Below the pieces are notes generated by a model. The model searched no databases. It was not told the DNA's origin and worked only from the letters and a program-made list of their open reading frames with translations. A program made the position numbers and the translations under genes. A stretch of 64,000 bases of DNA from Balanoglossus misakiensis (Eukaryota; Hemichordata): contig CM082596.2 in the NCBI GenBank assembly GCA_040954595.2, positions 10,788,001 to 10,852,000 of the forward strand. The letters run 5' to 3'. Below, piece by piece: positions 50,500 to 60,903 of this stretch. Position 1 is the first letter of the stretch, and each line of letters starts with the position of its first letter.

Positions 50500-50966
50500 G
50501 TTCAAAAAATCAAAATGATTGAACTGTCTTTTGTTCTTATACTCTGGTGTAATACTTTCACCTTAGACCCTTAGGGGTCTATGCTTTCGCACACTTGGCT
50601 CATGGAAGTACAGCTACAGAATACTATATCACTCATGAAAATAATTTGTATACGCCCCAATGATCCTGCACTGTTGTTGCACACTTCTTTCTTAATATTT
50701 CTATTTCATTCATAATTCTCCAAGAATAGCTTCCACAAAACTCTATTGCACTGACAACTGCCCCCCCCCCTTGAAGCTCTATTGCACTGACAATGGACAC
50801 CCCCCCCCAATACCTTCATGCATCACAAGTGTTGTCCAAATTCAAAATCATATCCCTAATATGATCTCCAAAAACTTATTTAGTCATACACCAAAAATAA
50901 CAGCATACAAAAAAAACAAATTAACAGTATTTACAAAATATCAAGACTTTAGATTGCACATGTTTA

Positions 50967-51010
50967 TCAAAAATAGACTCACGGACGTGTTTTTCTCAGG
51001 GGTCTATGAT
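50967..51010. promoter_or_regulatory. Head-to-head terminal-repeat-like motifs
   Basis: ATCAAAAATAGACTCACGG faces TTTTTCTCAGGGGTCTATG within 44 bp. The second part is a right-end version of the transposon terminus. The first part nearly matches ATCAAAAATAGACCCACG at 61117. The pair sits about 520 bp beyond the transposase stop codon. Confidence 0.5.
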
Positions 51011-51526
51011 TGACTGTTTGGATGTAAATAAAAAGTCAGCAAGCCTGTAGCACAGTGTACTCATTTCAAAATTTACATTTTTCAAGTGACAGTTGATATA
51101 GGAATACATCATTTCATTTCATGTTCATAAAATAGCCACTGCCATTATTGACTGCTGTCATCACCAATCTCCTACAAAAAGTGAAGACAGCAAGATGAAT
51201 GTACACCCTCAAAGTTTTAGAGCTTCTTTTTTTTCAGGGTTCGCACACCTAGGCCAACTTGAAATTCCAGGAGATTTTTGGCAAATTTTAAGAGTATTTT
51301 TGATATAAAATGCCATTTTCCAGGAGTATTTGCATTTGGAACACTACTTGTATGCACAAATACTGTTAGTTTTAGATTTTGTAGTTTGGCAAGCAATCTC
51401 CTGTATGACAGTTTCTGGGAGTGTACGAACCCTGTTTTCTTTTCCATTCTCTGATACTGGTTTTCATAGCTTCCTGACAAGTCTTAAGTTCTGTCTTATT
51501 TTACAACTGCAATGCAGTATCAGTGA

Positions 51527-51806
51527 TCAACGACGATGTTTTGGTAGAGGTGTATTATCCACTTCACCATTTGCAACAGGACCTCTGACATTTCCTCCAT
51601 TGACTCTCATCAAGTTTGAGCTCTTCATTCTGAGGGCATTTGCAGAGTGCCAAAACTGCAATACTGACGGTGCTTCATTCCCCCTTTCATCTGACGGTGG
51701 TTCCCAAAGTAGGATTCAAGGGGATCTTGGTTGAACTTTTCAGACAGTACACAGGTGACACCGGGTTGAGCCAACAGGTACTCTGTGACCATGACGAATG
51801 AGTTGA
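51527..51806 (-). pseudogene. Transposase last exon, with frameshift
   Basis: Begins after a TTGCAG acceptor and encodes the C-terminal RNase H part, including NQDPLESYFG, where the family carries its catalytic Glu. The frame then hits a TGA 87 codons after the start of the previous exon. One base inserted near CTGCAAATGCC (about 51626) would restore a run ending RVNGGNVRGP and a stop at 51527-51529, and would also make the joined exon lengths divisible by three. So it is a 1-bp deletion or a sequencing error. Confidence 0.8.
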
Positions 51807-52010
51807 CTGCAATGAGAAATTATTGAAAATATATAATAAAACCTCCACAAACCACAAGACATCACTTGTGCTGTGAACATTCAGATAGGCTTTGTTGGGC
51901 ATTTCCTAAATTTAAATCTGTCATCATTCCATGTAATATATATTTGAATGGCAAAAGATACCTCAATTGACAAAAAATAATCAAGAATACTTCATCAGAA
52001 CATTACTTAC

Positions 52011-52083
52011 CTGTCATGAAGAGACCTTCAATTGTCTCCCTGCTTAGTTTCATTCTATAGCCCAAGAAGTCATCCTGCAACCA
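52011..52083 (-). CDS. Transposase exon (WLQDDFLGYRMKLSRETIEG)
   Basis: A 73-bp exon between a TTTTTGTAG acceptor and a GTAAGT donor. It encodes WLQDDFLGYRMKLSRETIEG and four more residues, part of the late insertion and C-terminal domain. The codon is split after one base at its end and is completed by the next exon. Confidence 0.8.
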
Positions 52084-52350
52084 CTACAAAAATATCCCTT
52101 TTCAGCAATAAAATACTTCAAACAACCTCAATGTCACAAAATTACAGCTAATGTACTTTGGAAATACACATTTTATATGACTTGGCTGTTGGACCATAAA
52201 GTTTTCATGGTGAAAGCAAAAGCATTGATAGAAGATCTATTGCATGATATCATTTGTGATTGGCAATGGAGCCCAAAATTATGTTCTCTGAATTTATTTT
52301 GATAAAAAAAAACAGGGGAAGCAACCATGCAAGCATGAAGCAACAATTAC

Positions 52351-52545
52351 CTTAAGCCTAGGATCATCAGGTGATCTGTATGGCATCAGATCAGGCTTTC
52401 TTTTCTTTACACCTTCTGTCATACTTCTGACATTTAAACAGTCAAAAAATTTGTCAAAGTTTCTGACAAATTCAATGGTTGGAGCCATCTGATGCCTGTT
52501 TCTCCCAAAAACAGACAGAGCATTGGCGACTGTGGAACTGAGGAC
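52351..52545 (-). CDS. Transposase exon (insertion-domain part)
   Basis: A 65-codon exon between a TTACTGTAG acceptor and a GTAATT donor. It starts VLSSTVANALSVFG and contains EFVRNFDKFFDCLNVRS, typical of the insertion between RNase H strands in P-type transposases. The reading stays open and in phase with both neighbours. Confidence 0.85.
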
Positions 52546-52806
52546 CTACAGTAAGAAAAAGAGGTGAAATTAGTAATGCCATTACATGTTCAGTTTCTCT
52601 TGATTTACATTCTACTTTGAGTGATTACTGGGGTTACATACACTGCATGGACAAATTTCTTCAATGTTTAATATATAATAGGAGAAAGAAATTTTGTTGT
52701 TTCTTACTCTTTCATAAGGGTCTGTGAATAAAAGTATTTAGAAAGGTTATTGCACACAATAGAATTCATAAAGTCAAGTCTTATCATAATAATCATGTCT
52801 CAGTAC

Positions 52807-52953
52807 CTGTGCTGCATATTTCACTTTCATACGTGAAAATGATGTCAGGTGTATGTGTTCATACTTCAGTTTGTGGCAGAGAAATAAACCTCCTCTCTCC
52901 AAATCAGCCTTGTACAAATCAGCTACTGTCTTCCAAACAATGTGCTCCCCATT
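52807..52953 (-). CDS. Transposase exon d, downstream copy
   Basis: A 49-codon exon starting NGEHIVWKTVADLYKADL and ending FSRMKVKYAAQ before a GTACTG donor. This matches the GTP-binding-type insertion domain of P-like transposases. It is joined in frame to the exons at 52351, 52011 and 51527, which exist only in this position. An identical copy is at 56537-56683. Confidence 0.85.
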
Positions 52954-53582
52954 CTGTAATTACAAATGAAAGGAATACTCACTAGATTAGTAAATTGTTT
53001 GTTACTCAATACTTAAAAAGCTATGACAATAAACACAGGAAATGCAGATTGGCAGTAAATGGTACTATTGTTTTAATATAACAGTTATACTTTCATTAAA
53101 ATTCTTTGGATTAATATAGCTTAATACTTTTGAACAAATTATCTAACTTCAGTTTGAATGATAAAATGTGATGACAATACAGTTGAAGTCTAAAAACAAG
53201 ATCATATAGAAGAATGCTGTCAACGCACTCACAACGTATTGGGTCTATGATTCTATGTAATAATTTTCAGTCTTACCCATAATAATCGCTTCTTGTTATG
53301 AGCACCAGAGTTTGACCAACAGTTTCTTGTCGTCTTTATAAGATGTGGCACATCTGACATGAAGTATATGTACCTATCTTCTTCATTGGCACACACATTC
53401 AGCGTTCTGTGTGTAATCAATTCGTGCTGCTCACCAGAGTCATGTAACCTGTAGAAACGTCTATTGGGTGATGCACCGTCTGAAGTAGACACTAATACTT
53501 TGAAGCCATATTCCTCCAAAACGTTAACAACTTCCCAGACTAGAGGAAATAAAAAGTCTGATGTGATTGAAGTTGTCGGATA

Positions 53583-54325
53583 TTATCATATGCCTATATT
53601 CACGAGCCCATGTAAAGTCTATGGGGAAAAGCGCCCTCACATCCATGCAGTTTTTTTGCTTATCACGCCCCGGCCCGGTGACCATATTTGGAAGACGCGT
53701 TCAATATCCGGATCTAGTTTTGTGTTTATTGCGCGAGATTCGAAAGTTGTTGTTGCTACGTTCTGAATTAAATTTTTCTGGTGCGGTGTCAGTGACTAGT
53801 GCACTTGCAGTGTGTGTATGTCCTATGCCGCTACCGAATCCCATCATCTCCCGTAATCGCTGCATGTTGTAGAGCTTTATTTGGAAATATGAATAGTAAA
53901 ATTGATGATTTGATCTGATTAATGTGTGACTGTCGGCGTCGATCGTCGCGAAGAAAAAATAATGTTTTGCTCGCGCTCGGCTCTGTGAGTTCGAGCGCGT
54001 CTATATCTCACGTGCAATAGAATGTAAACAAATGACATCGTGCATATCAATCCGCAAGAACTGGAGGAATGCGCCTCTATGCTACGGGATAGATCATTTC
54101 AAAACGATAGATAAACACGTAATATTTACATTCCAAAATATTACAGAATGTGTATTTTATTAGTTTCTTGTAGATTATCGTTCAATAAGGCATATGATAA
54201 AACCTTTACGGCCCTGATACGGGTTTTGCGGCCCTCGGTCGTACGGCGATTCGCGCCCTCCCTGCGGTCGGGCGCTTCCGCCGTACGACCTCGGGCCGCA
54301 AAACCCGTATCAGGGCCGTAAAGAT
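53583..54325. mobile_element. Composite non-autonomous element, copy 2 (743 bp), inside the transposase exon
   Basis: Same structure as 44976-45701: a TTATCATATGCC end, the inner inverted repeat GGCATATGATAA at 54189-54200, AACC, then the 118-bp hairpin at 54205-54322. TA flanks both sides (53581-53582 and 54326-54327). On the transposase strand its end supplies the TAA that follows the codons for NYPVAH. ORFs across it (53464-53872) run from exon into element and are not genes. Confidence 0.88.
54205..54322. repeat. 118-bp terminal hairpin of the composite element, copy 2
   Basis: The same near-perfect hairpin as at 45581-45698. The inner GTCGTACGGCG stem here pairs perfectly with CGCCGTACGAC, whereas copy 1 pairs GTCGTATGGCG with CGCCCTACGAC imperfectly. 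Confidence 0.9.
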
Positions 54326-56200
54326 TAATGTGCTACTGGATAATTTAAACGGATGCAGACACCCCTCACCATAAAGACGAGCATGTACTTGGCAATATCA
54401 CGTTGCACTGGTCCGTCTAGCAGCGACATTTCATAGGCGATGAGGGAATTATTGAAATTCCCAACATCTGTGAAACCCACCAATTCACCAGAGCTCTTCT
54501 CAAAGACAAGATCTGCATGGATTTTCAGCTCATCATGGACCAGAACAACGTACTTTTGGTGTTCTGACAGCTCAGTGAAATTGCTCTCTCTGTACAGCTG
54601 CTGTATGACATCTCCTGTAATTCCATTGCCTCCTTTTGTCCAGTGAGTGTAATCAAGTAGGGTTCGCTCACTTGGTAACTTGATGACACCAGATTCTTTC
54701 AGTGTACGATATGCAGCCGAAGAACGTAGCTTTATATTCAAACACCACTTGATGAACATCGGGTGCCATCTCATCCCTTTTGACTCTGAACACTTCATGG
54801 CCTTTGTCTGCTGTTCCCAGAATAATTTCTGAAAGGAGCCCTCTTCAAATTCCTTGTTGATAGTTTCTTCATAGTCAGCAGCAAATTTCTCAAAATCACC
54901 ACTTAGCTCCTGATTGAAAACAAGACCATCTTTCTCTATACTGGCCTGCAATTTCTGCTTCAAACGTCCTTCACTCATCTGCACTCTATTCTTTTCTTTT
55001 ATAATGTTCTTTGTTCTCTCGTACAGTTCCTCATGAGAAAGTTTTGATAGTGGTGCGTGACTGTTGTGGTCTGTTTTATTTTGCTTTTTTCCTGTCTCAT
55101 TCTTCATTGTGTCTTTATGGAGCATGGAAAATAAAGAGTTTCTGAACTGCCAGCAATTACCACATCGTTCATTTCCATTGTTCAAGATCATTTGACACTG
55201 AGCTGAGTGTATTGTTGTTTCAACTGTCTCACCTCTTCTGGTCTGCAAAGGTGCCACATGCTGCCACCCAGCAACTTCATCTGCACTGCGAGCTTTCTTG
55301 AAGAAACCCTTCCGTGCTCTGGCAACACCATGAAATTTGGAATCTGGATTGCCAATGCACACGATGGTATTGTGTACCATGTTAAGAATGTCAAGTACCA
55401 TTGAAACAGAATTGACAGTTTGTGGCAATGTGCAAAGAGGTTTCTTATTGTCACATGGCTCATTATAGACAGTGACTGACCAGTGTAAGTCCTTGGTTAC
55501 AGTTATGTCTTTTATGACAGTTGACTGCATTGATGCATCTTTTATAATGTACATCAGGTAGATATCATTGTCATCTGCCTGGTATAGCCAACCACATGGC
55601 AGAGAGCACTGAGCCAGACCCGTTCTTATGGATGTATATGGCAAAGGATAATGAAAAACAGGGTGTACTATTTGGTCATGTGTTCCTGTGATAAGACAAG
55701 AGTTTTCATTCGACATGTGGTGCACTGAGAATTCCACAGCCTTGTCAACGACCCTGTCATCTGTGCTGGATAAAGAATTGTCACATGCTGTTTCTTCAGT
55801 TGTTGAGATATGTTGTGGTACCTTGTCAATTCCCTGACTAACTGTATTTTGCTGGTTTTTAGAATATGACGCAGCAATTTCAGCAAAATCTTGCAAAACA
55901 CTGAAGTTTCTCTCATTCTTTTTCAATTCTGTAGTGGGGCTCTTCTGTTGTAGATCTTCTAACACCCGCCTAGCGCATTTCTTGTTAGGTGTGGTGATCT
56001 GCAAAGGTGGAAACACAAGGCATTACCACGTTAAAATTTTGAAAACTTAGCCATGTTCCAGTATAGAACCTCAAGGGTTTTATTGTTCAAAGTTACAATC
56101 TTGATGATATTACATTGACTGCCTTGAAAGAAATTATGAAGTTTACAATGTGAACTCAATCTTAACTCAAAATAGCAATACAAAATGCTAATATCATTAC

Positions 56201-56377
56201 CTTCTCTTCTCCTTGATGTGCCTCATTAATTTGGCTGTTTGAATGGGAGACAGCGATTTCCGCAAAATCTTGCAAAACACTGAAGCTTCTCTCATTCATT
56301 TTCAATTCTGTAGTGGGGCTCTTTTGTTGTAGTTCTTCTAACACCTGCCTAGCACATTTCTTGTTAGGTGTGGTGAC
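56201..56377 (-). CDS. Transposase exon b, downstream copy
   Basis: A 59-codon exon, between a TTTCGAG acceptor and a GTAATG donor, encoding VTTPNKKCARQVLEELQQ and a LQDFAEIAVSHSNSQ end. It is homologous to the start of the main exon and to exon a, so it is one of three related N-terminal exons. An identical copy lies at 59931-60107. Confidence 0.7.
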
Positions 56378-56536
56378 CTCGAAAGGTGGAAACACAAGGC
56401 ATTACCACGTTAATTTTTTGAAATCTTAGCCATTTTCCAGACTTCCAGTATAGAACCTCAAGGGTTTTATAGTTCAAAATTACAATCTTGATGATATGAC
56501 AAGTCAAGTCTTATCATAATAATCATGTCTCAGTAC

Positions 56537-56683
56537 CTGTGCTGCATATTTCACTTTCATACGTGAAAATGATGTCAGGTGTATGTGTTCATACTTCAGT
56601 TTGTGGCAGAGAAATAAACCTCCTCTCTCCAAATCAGCCTTGTACAAATCAGCTACTGTCTTCCAAACAATGTGCTCCCCATT
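56537..56683 (-). pseudogene. Transposase exon d, upstream copy
   Basis: Identical to 52807-52953, but followed by exon b and the main exon of the other copy rather than by the terminal exons. A transcript through both copies would have to skip the extra set to make a normal protein. Confidence 0.8.
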
Positions 56684-57006
56684 CTGTAATTACAAATGAA
56701 AGGAATACTCACTAGATTAGTAAATTGTTTGTTACTCAATACTTAAAAAGCTATGACAATAAACACAGGAAATGCAGATTGGCAGTAAATGGTACTATTG
56801 TTTTAATATAACAGTTATACTTTCATTAAAATTCTTTGGATTAATATAGCTTAATACTTTTGAACAAATTATCTAACTTCAGTTTGAATGATAAAATGTG
56901 ATGACAATACAGTTGAAGTCTAAAAACAAGATCATATAGAAGAATGCTGTCAACGCACTCACAACGTATTGGGTCTATGATTCTATGTAATAATTTTCAG
57001 TCTTAC

Positions 57007-59728
57007 CCATAATAATCGCTTCTTGTTATGAGCACCAGAGTTTGACCAACAGTTTCTTGTCGTCTTTATAAGATGTGGCACATCTGACATGAAGTATATG
57101 TACCTATCTTCTTCATTGGCACACACATTCAGCGTTCTGTGTGTAATCAATTCGTGCTGCTCACCAGAGTCATGTAACCTGTAGAAACGTCTATTGGGTG
57201 ATGCACCGTCTGAAGTAGACACTAATACTTTGAAGCCATATTCCTCCAAAACGTTAACAACTTCCCAGACTAGAGGAAATAAAAAGTCTGATGTGATTGA
57301 AGTTGTCGGATATTATCATATGCCTATATTCACGAGCCCATGTAAAGTCTATGGGGAAAAGCGCCCTCACATCCATGCAGTTTTTTTGCTTATCACGCCC
57401 CGGCCCGGTGACCATATTTGGAAGACGCGTTCAATATCCGGATCTAGTTTTGTGTTTATTGCGCGAGATTCGAAAGTTGTTGTTGCTACGTTCTGAATTA
57501 AATTTTTCTGGTGCGGTGTCAGTGACTAGTGCACTTGCAGTGTGTGTATGTCCTATGCCGCTACCGAATCCCATCATCTCCCGTAATCGCTGCATGTTGT
57601 AGAGCTTTATTTGGAAATATGAATAGTAAAATTGATGATTTGATCTGATTAATGTGTGACTGTCGGCGTCGATCGTCGCGAAGAAAAAATAATGTTTTGC
57701 TCGCGCTCGGCTCTGTGAGTTCGAGCGCGTCTATATCTCACGTGCAATAGAATGTAAACAAATGACATCGTGCATATCAATCCGCAAGAACTGGAGGAAT
57801 GCGCCTCTATGCTACGGGATAGATCATTTCAAAACGATAGATAAACACGTAATATTTACATTCCAAAATATTACAGAATGTGTATTTTATTAGTTTCTTG
57901 TAGATTATCGTTCAATAAGGCATATGATAAAACCTTTACGGCCCTGATACGGGTTTTGCGGCCCTCGGTCGTACGGCGATTCGCGCCCTCCCTGCGGTCG
58001 GGCGCTTCCGCCGTACGACCTCGGGCCGCAAAACCCGTATCAGGGCCGTAAAGATTAATGTGCTACTGGATAATTTAAACGGATGCAGACACCCCTCACC
58101 ATAAAGACGAGCATGTACTTGGCAATATCACGTTGCACTGGTCCGTCTAGCAGCGACATTTCATAGGCGATGAGGGAATTATTGAAATTCCCAACATCTG
58201 TGAAACCCACCAATTCACCAGAGCTCTTCTCAAAGACAAGATCTGCATGGATTTTCAGCTCATCATGGACCAGAACAACGTACTTTTGGTGTTCTGACAG
58301 CTCAGTGAAATTGCTCTCTCTGTACAGCTGCTGTATGACATCTCCTGTAATTCCATTGCCTCCTTTTGTCCAGTGAGTGTAATCAAGTAGGGTTCGCTCA
58401 CTTGGTAACTTGATGACACCAGATTCTTTCAGTGTACGATATGCAGCCGAAGAACGTAGCTTTATATTCAAACACCACTTGATGAACATCGGGTGCCATC
58501 TCATCCCTTTTGACTCTGAACACTTCATGGCCTTTGTCTGCTGTTCCCAGAATAATTTCTGAAAGGAGCCCTCTTCAAATTCCTTGTTGATAGTTTCTTC
58601 ATAGTCAGCAGCAAATTTCTCAAAATCACCACTTAGCTCCTGATTGAAAACAAGACCATCTTTCTCTATACTGGCCTGCAATTTCTGCTTCAAACGTCCT
58701 TCACTCATCTGCACTCTATTCTTTTCTTTTATAATGTTCTTTGTTCTCTCGTACAGTTCCTCATGAGAAAGTTTTGATAGTGGTGCGTGACTGTTGTGGT
58801 CTGTTTTATTTTGCTTTTTTCCTGTCTCATTCTTCATTGTGTCTTTATGGAGCATGGAAAATAAAGAGTTTCTGAACTGCCAGCAATTACCACATCGTTC
58901 ATTTCCATTGTTCAAGATCATTTGACACTGAGCTGAGTGTATTGTTGTTTCAACTGTCTCACCTCTTCTGGTCTGCAAAGGTGCCACATGCTGCCACCCA
59001 GCAACTTCATCTGCACTGCGAGCTTTCTTGAAGAAACCCTTCCGTGCTCTGGCAACACCATGAAATTTGGAATCTGGATTGCCAATGCACACGATGGTAT
59101 TGTGTACCATGTTAAGAATGTCAAGTACCATTGAAACAGAATTGACAGTTTGTGGCAATGTGCAAAGAGGTTTCTTATTGTCACATGGCTCATTATAGAC
59201 AGTGACTGACCAGTGTAAGTCCTTGGTTACAGTTATGTCTTTTATGACAGTTGACTGCATTGATGCATCTTTTATAATGTACATCAGGTAGATATCATTG
59301 TCATCTGCCTGGTATAGCCAACCACATGGCAGAGAGCACTGAGCCAGACCCGTTCTTATGGATGTATATGGCAAAGGATAATGAAAAACAGGGTGTACTA
59401 TTTGGTCATGTGTTCCTGTGATAAGACAAGAGTTTTCATTCGACATGTGGTGCACTGAGAATTCCACAGCCTTGTCAACGACCCTGTCATCTGTGCTGGA
59501 TAAAGAATTGTCACATGCTGTTTCTTCAGTTGTTGAGATATGTTGTGGTACCTTGTCAATTCCCTGACTAACTGTATTTTGCTGGTTTTTAGAATATGAC
59601 GCAGCAATTTCAGCAAAATCTTGCAAAACACTGAAGTTTCTCTCATTCTTTTTCAATTCTGTAGTGGGGCTCTTCTGTTGTAGATCTTCTAACACCCGCC
59701 TAGCGCATTTCTTGTTAGGTGTGGTGAT
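57007..59728 (-). pseudogene. Transposase main exon, upstream copy, split by the same insertion
   Basis: Identical to 53277-55998, with the element inserted at the same base and the stop at 58055-58057. It is joined upstream to exons b, a and the short 5' exons, so a transcript from the gene's own start would first meet this broken copy and end after NYPVAH, before the second catalytic Asp. Confidence 0.88.
57313..58055. mobile_element. Composite non-autonomous element, copy 3 (743 bp)
   Basis: Identical to 53583-54325 and at the same exon position, so it arose by the 3730-bp duplication and not by a new insertion. TA flanks are at 57311-57312 and 58056-58057. Its terminal hairpin is at 57935-58052. 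Confidence 0.88.
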
Positions 59729-59930
59729 CTGCAAAGGTGGAAACACAAGGCATTACCACGTTAAAATTTTGAAAACTTAGCCATGTTCCAGTATAGAACC
59801 TCAAGGGTTTTATTGTTCAAAGTTACAATCTTGATGATATTACATTGACTGCCTTGAAAGAAATTATGAAGTTTACAATGTGAACTCAATCTTAACTCAA
59901 AATAGCAATACAAAATGCTAATATCATTAC

Positions 59931-60107
59931 CTTCTCTTCTCCTTGATGTGCCTCATTAATTTGGCTGTTTGAATGGGAGACAGCGATTTCCGCAAAATCT
60001 TGCAAAACACTGAAGCTTCTCTCATTCATTTTCAATTCTGTAGTGGGGCTCTTTTGTTGTAGTTCTTCTAACACCTGCCTAGCACATTTCTTGTTAGGTG
60101 TGGTGAC
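59931..60107 (-). CDS. Transposase exon b, upstream copy
   Basis: Identical to 56201-56377: VTTPNKKC at its start and SNSQINEAHQGEEK at its end, open and in phase 0 at both sides. It is the second of three similar N-terminal exons. Confidence 0.7.
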
Positions 60108-60311
60108 CTCGAAAGGTGGAAACACAAGGCATTACCACGTTAATTTTTTGAAATCTTAGCCATTTTCCAGACTTCCAGTATAGAACCTCAAGGGTTTTAT
60201 AGTTCAAAATTACAATCTTGATGATATGACATTGACCGCCCTGAAAGAAATTTTTACAACTTGGACTCAATCTTATCTCAAAGTAGCAATACAAAATGCC
60301 AATATCATTAC

Positions 60312-60503
60312 CTTGTCTTCTCCTTGATGTGCCTCATTGTTTTGGCTGTTTGAATGGGAGACAGCGATTTCCGCAAATTCATTCAGAATGCTAAAATCTC
60401 CCTTGTTACATCCTTTGTATCTTTTCACCTTTGCAGCGAGGCTCTTCTTCCTTTCTGCATTTTTAATCCTCCTCCCAATACCTTTCTTGTAGGGCATGGT
60501 GAT
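60312..60503 (-). CDS. Transposase exon a
   Basis: A 64-codon exon between a TATCTTCAG acceptor and a GTAATG donor. It encodes ITMPYKKGIGRRIKNAERKK and ends ILNEFAEIAVSHSNSQNNEA plus a HQGEDK tail. It shares the ...FAEIA.S... block and the (I/V)T.P.KK start with exon b and with the first 60 residues of the main exon. Its Lys/Arg-rich start could serve as a nuclear localisation signal. Confidence 0.7.
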
Positions 60504-60688
60504 CTGAAGATACAAATGCATAACAGCATTACTTTTTAAGTTTCAAATAGTAACTAACAGCTACAGAAATGCTAGAGACTGTTTTGGGTCTACCATTCAA
60601 AACAATGGGAAGAGACCATCTTTACCAAATCACATGTTGTTCAAACCAAGTACACTGGTATAGTATTAATTAAGTTTTGACAACATAC

Positions 60689-60727
60689 TTTCTGCTTTGG
60701 ATAATTGTTTTCAAGGTGGTTCAGAAG
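60689..60727 (-). CDS. Short transposase exon (13 codons)
   Basis: Encodes LLNHLENNYPKQK between a GCTGTCAG acceptor and a GTATGT donor, phase 0 at both ends, so it joins exon a in frame. An alternative acceptor 12 bp further upstream would bring in a stop. This exon is inferred from splice signals and phase only. Confidence 0.5.
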
Positions 60728-60818
60728 CTGACAGCGTCCTGAAAGAGAATTGTGTGTTGTTTCTGATTTGGAATTTTACAATCTCTATCACTCCTATTAA
60801 TAACTAGCTACTAATTAC

Positions 60819-60901
60819 CTGGTCAATTGCTTCACAAATGAATGTATCTTTCACAAAACACATCCTGGGAGAATCAGAAGCATCGCAGATAAATAGCTTC
60901 A
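60819..60901 (-). CDS. Candidate first coding exon of the transposase
   Basis: An 83-bp open stretch between a TTGTTACAG acceptor and a GTAATT donor. It encodes KLFICDASDSPRMCFVKDTF and then ICEAIDQ, ending in phase 0. An internal ATG (in PRMCFV) or an ATG completed across the splice could be the start. No THAP motif is present here or, as far as I can see, upstream. Confidence 0.45.
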
Positions 60902-60903
60902 CT

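Larger units (their letters stand above)
49865..51526. other. Region between the two convergent gene ends
   Basis: No supported gene. It holds a candidate polyadenylation signal at 50494-50499, a TAGACCC-TTAG-GGGTCTA dyad at 50564-50581, two C-tracts (50760-50772, 50803-50809) around a duplicated GCTCTATTGCACTGACAA, and a cluster of terminal-repeat-like motifs at 50967-51010. Confidence 0.6.
53277..55998 (-). pseudogene. Transposase main exon, downstream copy, split by an insertion
   Basis: From the start (at 55998) it encodes an ITTPNKKC-type N-terminal segment, a long linker, a Cys cluster C-x10-C-x2-C (about residues 274-288 of the 563-residue first piece), a charged helical stretch (330-370), a helix-turn-helix-like region (400-455, with MRWHPMFIKWCLNIKLRSS), and HDELKIH (about 494-500), whose Asp is the likely first catalytic residue. 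YMLVFMVRGV follows, and the frame stops at 54325-54327 through the insertion. After the element it resumes at 53580 and continues to STSDGASPNRR, probably the second catalytic Asp, and SDVPHLIKTTRNCWSNS, ending at a GTAAGA donor at 53277. Dropping the element and one TA gives 659 codons with no stop. Confidence 0.88.
52771..56500. repeat. 3730-bp tandem duplication, first copy
   Basis: This block and 56501-60230 are head to tail with no spacer. They are identical wherever I compared them, including the inserted 743-bp element and all introns. It starts AAGTCAAGTCTTATC and ends GATGATATGAC. In gene order it covers exon b, the main exon and exon d. The two outer flanks and the junction share at most one base, so no homology guided the join. 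Confidence 0.95.
56501..60230. repeat. 3730-bp tandem duplication, second copy
   Basis: Identical copy of 52771-56500, shifted by exactly 3730 bp. Its right flank (ATTGACCGCC on) continues into the unique 5' exons of the transposase gene, so this copy is joined to the gene's start and the other copy to its end. Confidence 0.95.
51527..60901 (-). pseudogene. P-element-like transposase gene, broken
   Basis: The product would cut and join DNA through an RNase-H-like core, as in Drosophila P transposase and THAP9. Recognised exons from 5' to 3' are 60819-60901, 60689-60727, 60312-60503, 59931-60107, a 2-kb main exon, 52807-52953, 52351-52545, 52011-52083 and 51527-51806. All junctions are GT-AG and phases agree. 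Exons coding for the helix-turn-helix region, the split RNase H fold, the GTP-binding-type insertion and the C-terminal QDPLE segment appear in the family's order. Without the damage the protein would be about 1,050 residues. The damage: a 743-bp insertion in the main exon, a duplicated block (so the main exon and its neighbours occur twice), and a 1-bp deletion in the last exon. I found no THAP zinc-finger exon; the first coding exon is uncertain. Confidence 0.88.

Noticed and set aside
50564-50581. Bacterial-type terminator or short hairpin
   Set aside because: The dyad is better explained as two facing copies of the transposon end motif.
48473-51008. A nested smaller element bounded by terminal-repeat-like motifs
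   Set aside because: The motifs face each other correctly, but the flanks (GGTAAAG and ATTGACT) show no target duplication, so I report only the motifs.
51330-51734. Plus-strand ORF of 134 codons
   Set aside because: Antisense to the last transposase exon, which has the recognisable motifs.
53464-53872. Two plus-strand ORFs of about 100 codons (repeated at 57194-57602)
   Set aside because: They run from antisense of a transposase exon into the inserted element and are not conserved as a unit with 44875-45301.
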